A stretch of 64,000 bases of DNA, from NCBI RefSeq assembly GCF_001306115.1, contig NZ_LGCL01000041.1, forward strand, positions 111,244 to 175,243. The letters are read 5' to 3'. This document shows, piece after piece, positions 60,982 to 64,000 of the stretch. Position 1 is the first letter of the stretch. The number at the start of each line of letters is the position of its first letter. The notes under the pieces are model-generated. The model searched no databases. It was given only the letters and a program-made list of their open reading frames with translations, and was not told where the DNA came from. This stretch comes from Ornatilinea apprima (lineage in GTDB: Bacteria; Chloroflexota; Anaerolineae; Anaerolineales; Anaerolineaceae). A program made the position numbers and the translations under genes.

Positions 60982-61793
60982 TCAACCCGCTCCAATAGAA
61001 AAGCCAGCTCGGTTTTGAAACGCAGCGCGCTCGCCTTAAACGGCAGCCCCTCCACCTGCTGCAGGAACTGCCGCTCGTAGAACTGCGCCATGCCCTTGGA
61101 GCGCCCGCCCAGGCTGTGTGCCGGGAAGCTGACCACAATGCTTTTCGCCCGCAGCCCTTGCAGCAGGCGCGGGGTAATAGTCTTGTCCAGCTGTTCCAGG
61201 CAGGGCAGAGTTTTCAACACCAGCGCCAGGTCTACCTCCACATCGGGCACGCGCGCCGTCAGGTCGCAGACCTGTGCGCCGCCACCCGCCCCCACATGCG
61301 CCAGAAAGCGGTTGAGAAACGCCACCATATCCGTGTAAACATCACAGGCGTAATACTGCGCGTTTTCTTCCAGCTTCATCCACGGCAGGCACAGCGGATT
61401 CAACCCGCAGGCCACGTCCAGCAGGCTGCGCGCGGGCGGCAGGTGATCCAACAGCTCCTGGTAAAACGCCTCCAAAATGGGCAGCCGCTCGCGGGTAGAG
61501 GCGTGCGCCGCCATCACCCGCAAGCAGAAAGCGCGCAGCTCCGTGCTCTCCACGCTGGATGGCAGGCGTTCCAATTCCTGCTCCCAGGCGGCGTACTGCA
61601 TATTGTCTTCCTGATAGGCCGCCCCCACCTGGTGCAGCTTGGAGCGGGTCTGCTTGACCGCCTCTTTGAAATTGCGGCGTTTTTGCAGCTCGCGCGCGCC
61701 CACACTGCGCACCAGCTCTTCGCTGAGCGCCGCGTAGCGCGGGGAAGCCATCACCGCCTGCACCAGCCGCTCCAGATCATCCGCCCCGTTCAT
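60978..61793 (-). CDS. Arm/Rmt-family 16S rRNA methyltransferase homologue, copy 2 (canonical motifs)
   Basis: 271 residues. Features: KEAVKQTRSKLHQVGAAYQE, AHASTRERLPILEAFYQELL, SAM motif SLLDVACGLNPLCLPWMKLE, ACDVYTDMVAFLNRFL, VLKTLPCLEQLD and the loop IVVSFPAHSLGGRSKGMAQF, all very close to ArmA/RmtB/FmrO. This family methylates N7 of G1405 in 16S rRNA and blocks 4,6-disubstituted deoxystreptamine aminoglycosides. Here it sits in a housekeeping-looking RNA-modification operon with no antibiotic-synthesis genes. Its stop overlaps the next gene, its start overlaps the TGT-family stop. Confidence 0.86.
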   Translation of the reverse strand: MNGADDLERLVQAVMASPRYAALSEELVRSVGARELQKRRNFKEAVKQTRSKLHQVGAAYQEDNMQYAAWEQELERLPSSVESTELRAFCLRVMAAHASTRERLPILEAFYQELLDHLPPARSLLDVACGLNPLCLPWMKLEENAQYYACDVYTDMVAFLNRFLAHVGAGGGAQVCDLTARVPDVEVDLALVLKTLPCLEQLDKTITPRLLQGLRAKSIVVSFPAHSLGGRSKGMAQFYERQFLQQVEGLPFKASALRFKTELAFLLERVE

Positions 61794-62896
61794 TTTTCTC
61801 CCGCGCGGATGCGCTCGGTGAGCTGGGTCATAAACCGCAGATTGTGCACCGTCGCCAGGCGCATGTACAAGCTGTCGTTCATTTTGAATAAATGGCGCAG
61901 GTAGCCCGCCGAATAACGCCGGCAGGTCAGGCAGTCACAGTAGGGCGACAAAGGCTGGTCGCCTTTGAGATGCTTTTCGTCATGAATGTAAAGATACTTA
62001 AACCACTTCTCGTTCAGGCCACTCTGGTCGCCGTCCGCAGGAAAATTGAACACATACAGGCGGCCGTGGCGCGCGTCGCGGGTGGGCATGGCGCAGTCAA
62101 ACATGCCGTAACCCATTTTGTAGCAGGCTAGCACATTTTCGGGGTGACCAATCCCCAGCGCGTGCATGGGATACTCAGCCGGAATCAGCTCGCGCGTCCA
62201 GGCCAACATATCCTCCAGCAGGTTGCCCTGCCCGTCCAGCGGCCAGCCGCCGTAGCCGTAACCGTCGAAGCCAATTTCCAGCAGGCGCTCGGCGCACTCG
62301 CGCCGCAAATCGCGCGAGCCGCCCCCCTGCACCACCGCGAAGATGCGCGGGCGGTCTTGCTCGTTCAGCTTCTTCTGTTCCACCAGGCGCGCGTACTCGC
62401 TTTTGCAGCGTTTCGCCCAGGCCACCGTGCGGTCTACCGATTTGCGCTGCTCAGCCGGGTCATTCTCGGCGTGCGTGCAGTCGTCCAGGCAGATCACAAC
62501 GTCCGCGCCGTAGCTCATCTGCAGTTGCACGGTCTTTTCCGGGGTAAGCTGGTACTTGCGCGAGCTGCCTTCCGGCTGGAAGAACAGCCCCTTGTCGGTG
62601 AGCTGCCCAAACTGCGCGTTCTGGCGGATCAGCGAATAGGCCTGAAAGCCGCCCGAGTCAGTAATGATCGGGCGTGGCCAACCGCTCATGCGGTGCAAGC
62701 CGCCCAAAGCCGAAATCGTCGAAGAGCCGGGTTTCTGCATCAGGTGAAAGGTGTTCATCACCAGCGCCTGCACTCGGCAGTCTTCCAGGTCGCTTGCATC
62801 CACCGCGCGCACCACGCCAAAGGTCGCGTCCGGCAGAAACACCGGGAAGTCCAGGCGGCCGTGCGCCAGGTTCAGTTCACTTGGAAAGCGGCTCAT
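61790..62896 (-). CDS. tgt: TGT-family tRNA-guanine transglycosylase
   Basis: 368 residues. Active-site Asp in PRPIITDSGGFQAYSL, nucleophile Asp in MFDCAMPTRDARHGRLYVF, and zinc ligands in YCDCLTCRRYSAGYLRH (C-x-C-x2-C plus His). Other landmarks are AVVQGGGSRDLRRECAERLL and HALGIGHPENVLACYKMGYG. Departures from the usual bacterial TGT include GYGYGGWPLDGQG where most have a GGLSVGE-type loop, and a long spacing. It may act on tRNA positions 34 or 15, or be a relative with a different substrate. Overlaps the following methyltransferase gene by four bases. Confidence 0.86.
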   Translation of the reverse strand: MSRFPSELNLAHGRLDFPVFLPDATFGVVRAVDASDLEDCRVQALVMNTFHLMQKPGSSTISALGGLHRMSGWPRPIITDSGGFQAYSLIRQNAQFGQLTDKGLFFQPEGSSRKYQLTPEKTVQLQMSYGADVVICLDDCTHAENDPAEQRKSVDRTVAWAKRCKSEYARLVEQKKLNEQDRPRIFAVVQGGGSRDLRRECAERLLEIGFDGYGYGGWPLDGQGNLLEDMLAWTRELIPAEYPMHALGIGHPENVLACYKMGYGMFDCAMPTRDARHGRLYVFNFPADGDQSGLNEKWFKYLYIHDEKHLKGDQPLSPYCDCLTCRRYSAGYLRHLFKMNDSLYMRLATVHNLRFMTQLTERIRAGEK

Positions 62897-62911
62897 CGGC
62901 AGGTTTTCCTC

Positions 62912-63736
62912 TTACCGGTCTGCCAGGGTTACCATCGCGCGGAAGGCGCGGAAAGCCATCAGCATATCTTCAGCCTTAAAAGACACTTTGCGCGCGTCCA
63001 CCCGCTGAGCGTACGGCAGCAGCGCCGCGCCGTCTGCCATGGCCGAATGCATAAATTCCACCGTCACCGTCACGGGAGCCTCAAATTGCAGCGGACGCGG
63101 AGCGCCGCCCTGCAGCGCTTTCTTCACCGCTTGCTCGGCTGCCGCGCTGATGCGTTTTTGCGACACCGCCGGGGGCAGGCACTGCCCGGAATAGCGGCTG
63201 GTAGCCTGCTTGACCACTGCCATTTCGATGCCCGGAATCCATTCCGTCAGGTCGGCGGCCAAGGCCTGGTCGCCAGAGGCCATCAGCACCGGAACATCAT
63301 AATGCCCGCAGATTCCGCCGTTGATTTGCGCCTCGCCCACCAGGCGCTCATTCAGCCACACATTCGCCACCTGAGAACTCGACCAGGTATGGTCCAGGTT
63401 GGCGCTCTGCGTGCCCATGTGCGCGTGATAACCAATGAACATCACGCCCTGAAAACTGGCGTCAATGCCCTGAATCATCGCCCACGGCGCGGGGTTGCCC
63501 GAATTCAAGCTCACCCGTGGATCCAGCTCTTCAATCAAAATGTTATAACCGCCAGCATGCCCGTCGGCCACAATGATCTCGCTGGCCCCCCCGCGAAACG
63601 CGCCATCGATCGCCGCGTTCACGTCCTGGGTCATCAACCGTCGAAACCGAGCATAATCGGGGTGCGTGGAGGTTACCTGATTCCAGTTCACCACACCCGA
63701 AATACCTTCCATATCCGCTGCTATGAGCAATTTCAT
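62912..63736 (-). CDS. dppA: M55-family D-aminopeptidase
   Basis: 274 residues, DppA type. Landmarks: MKLLIAADMEGISGVVNWNQ at the start with metal-binding Asp/Glu, EIIVADGHAGGYNILIEEL, FIGYHAHMGTQSANLDHTWS and LVGEAQINGGICGHYDVPVL. It removes N-terminal D-amino acids from peptides, probably from cell-wall-derived peptides. ATG 63736 follows GAGGTG; the open frame further upstream adds nothing family-like. It is the first gene of the minus-strand RNA-modification operon, 15 bases before tgt. A possible -10 box TATACT (minus, 63776-63771) has no matching -35. Confidence 0.9.
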   Translation of the reverse strand: MKLLIAADMEGISGVVNWNQVTSTHPDYARFRRLMTQDVNAAIDGAFRGGASEIIVADGHAGGYNILIEELDPRVSLNSGNPAPWAMIQGIDASFQGVMFIGYHAHMGTQSANLDHTWSSSQVANVWLNERLVGEAQINGGICGHYDVPVLMASGDQALAADLTEWIPGIEMAVVKQATSRYSGQCLPPAVSQKRISAAAEQAVKKALQGGAPRPLQFEAPVTVTVEFMHSAMADGAALLPYAQRVDARKVSFKAEDMLMAFRAFRAMVTLADR

Positions 63737-63871
63737 CGTATTCACCTCAAGTGAGTTAAGTTCTGGCACAAGTATACTATGAGACGCCGGGCGGCGGATA
63801 CCGCGGCCAATTTTCCACACCACAACCGGGGCGGCGTTATCCTTTGTGCGCTTGCGCTTCCCCCAGAATCA

Positions 63872-63975
63872 TTGGGGCTGTCTCTAAAGAATTTGGAAAC
63901 AGCCCCAAAAATTAGCTGCAAATCGAATAAAAACGAAAAAACAAAAAATTGGTAGCCTACCTGGCTGCCAATTTT
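63872..63975. terminator. Two hairpins at the right edge
   Basis: TTGGGGCTGT (63872-63881) with ACAGCCCCAA (63899-63908), a 10-base stem with a 17-base loop, and AATTGGTAGCC (63947-63957) with GGCTGCCAATT (63963-63973), an 11-base stem with one wobble. The second is flanked by A and T runs on both sides and looks like a terminator, probably for a minus-strand gene outside the window. The first resembles the GGGGCTGTCTC-type ends of some insertion sequences but has no partner here. Confidence 0.5.
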
Positions 63976-64000
63976 CGCATATTATGGGCAATACTGATCA

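Noticed and set aside
62144..63754. 536-residue plus-strand ORF
   Set aside because: Antisense to the TGT and D-aminopeptidase genes, both of which have intact family motifs. The translation has no recognisable motif and a His/Arg/Gln composition typical of a frame opposite GC-rich coding DNA.
1..64000. CRISPR arrays, tRNA, rRNA, prophage or transposase genes
   Set aside because: No regularly spaced repeats, cloverleaf-type sequence, rRNA signature or transposase/integrase motif was seen. The only tandem array is the coding one at 32247-32867.

Overview
The window looks like chromosomal DNA of an anaerobic, filament-type member of the Chloroflexota (class Anaerolineae). This is inferred from the gene families and their arrangement (a large fused ABC permease, a MalT-BTAD regulator, a long-form HisG, an Arm-family methyltransferase pair, a dual CbxX-type AAA protein), from moderately high GC and from short Shine-Dalgarno-led operons. 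No phage, plasmid, insertion sequence, CRISPR array, rRNA or tRNA was found. Coding density is very high and many neighbours overlap by 4 to 14 bases.

Layout. 1-15052 (+): the end of an M23 peptidase, then a chemotaxis operon with cheA, cheC, cheD, cheY, cheB, cheR, an HDOD gene, two cheX-like genes, cheW and two chemoreceptors, followed by a PAS/HD-GYP phosphodiesterase. CheA carries an apparent MshEN (c-di-GMP-binding) module, which may link the array to the HD-GYP proteins. 15075-28428 (mostly -): a small anchored protein, glnS, a three-gene ABC exporter in which one ATPase is fused to a cyclic-nucleotide-binding domain, ppk1, a two-subunit class I fumarase, an LRR protein (+), a solitary ParB-like protein and a CPBP protease. 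28769-35116 (+): a MalT/BTAD regulator, a tandem array of four tiny, almost identical membrane/secreted peptides, a DUF5317-like membrane protein, a small leader-like protein and a GAF/HD-GYP protein. This is the best candidate for an undescribed system. 35344-36594: HI0933-type flavoprotein.

36666-45920: the histidine operon, hisL-G-D-C-B-H-(NYN)-A-F, then an inverted GNAT gene, then hisI-E. It starts with a strong promoter, a 24-codon leader peptide with four consecutive His codons and a perfect terminator hairpin, so it is probably controlled by attenuation. HisB is fused to a DJ-1/PfpI-like domain that lacks its usual cysteine. 46027-49585: pstSCAB phosphate importer behind a PHO-box-like promoter. 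49621-54389: radical SAM activase-like protein, coiled-coil protein and dual AAA+ ATPase as one operon. 54397-58575 (-): two SPFH-type membrane proteins and a TPR protein. 58686-63736 (-): an overlapping RNA-modification operon of a D-aminopeptidase, a TGT-family enzyme, two tandem Arm/Rmt-type 16S rRNA methyltransferase homologues and an RsmF-type methyltransferase.

All identifications come from reading translated motifs and sequence. No database search was run.
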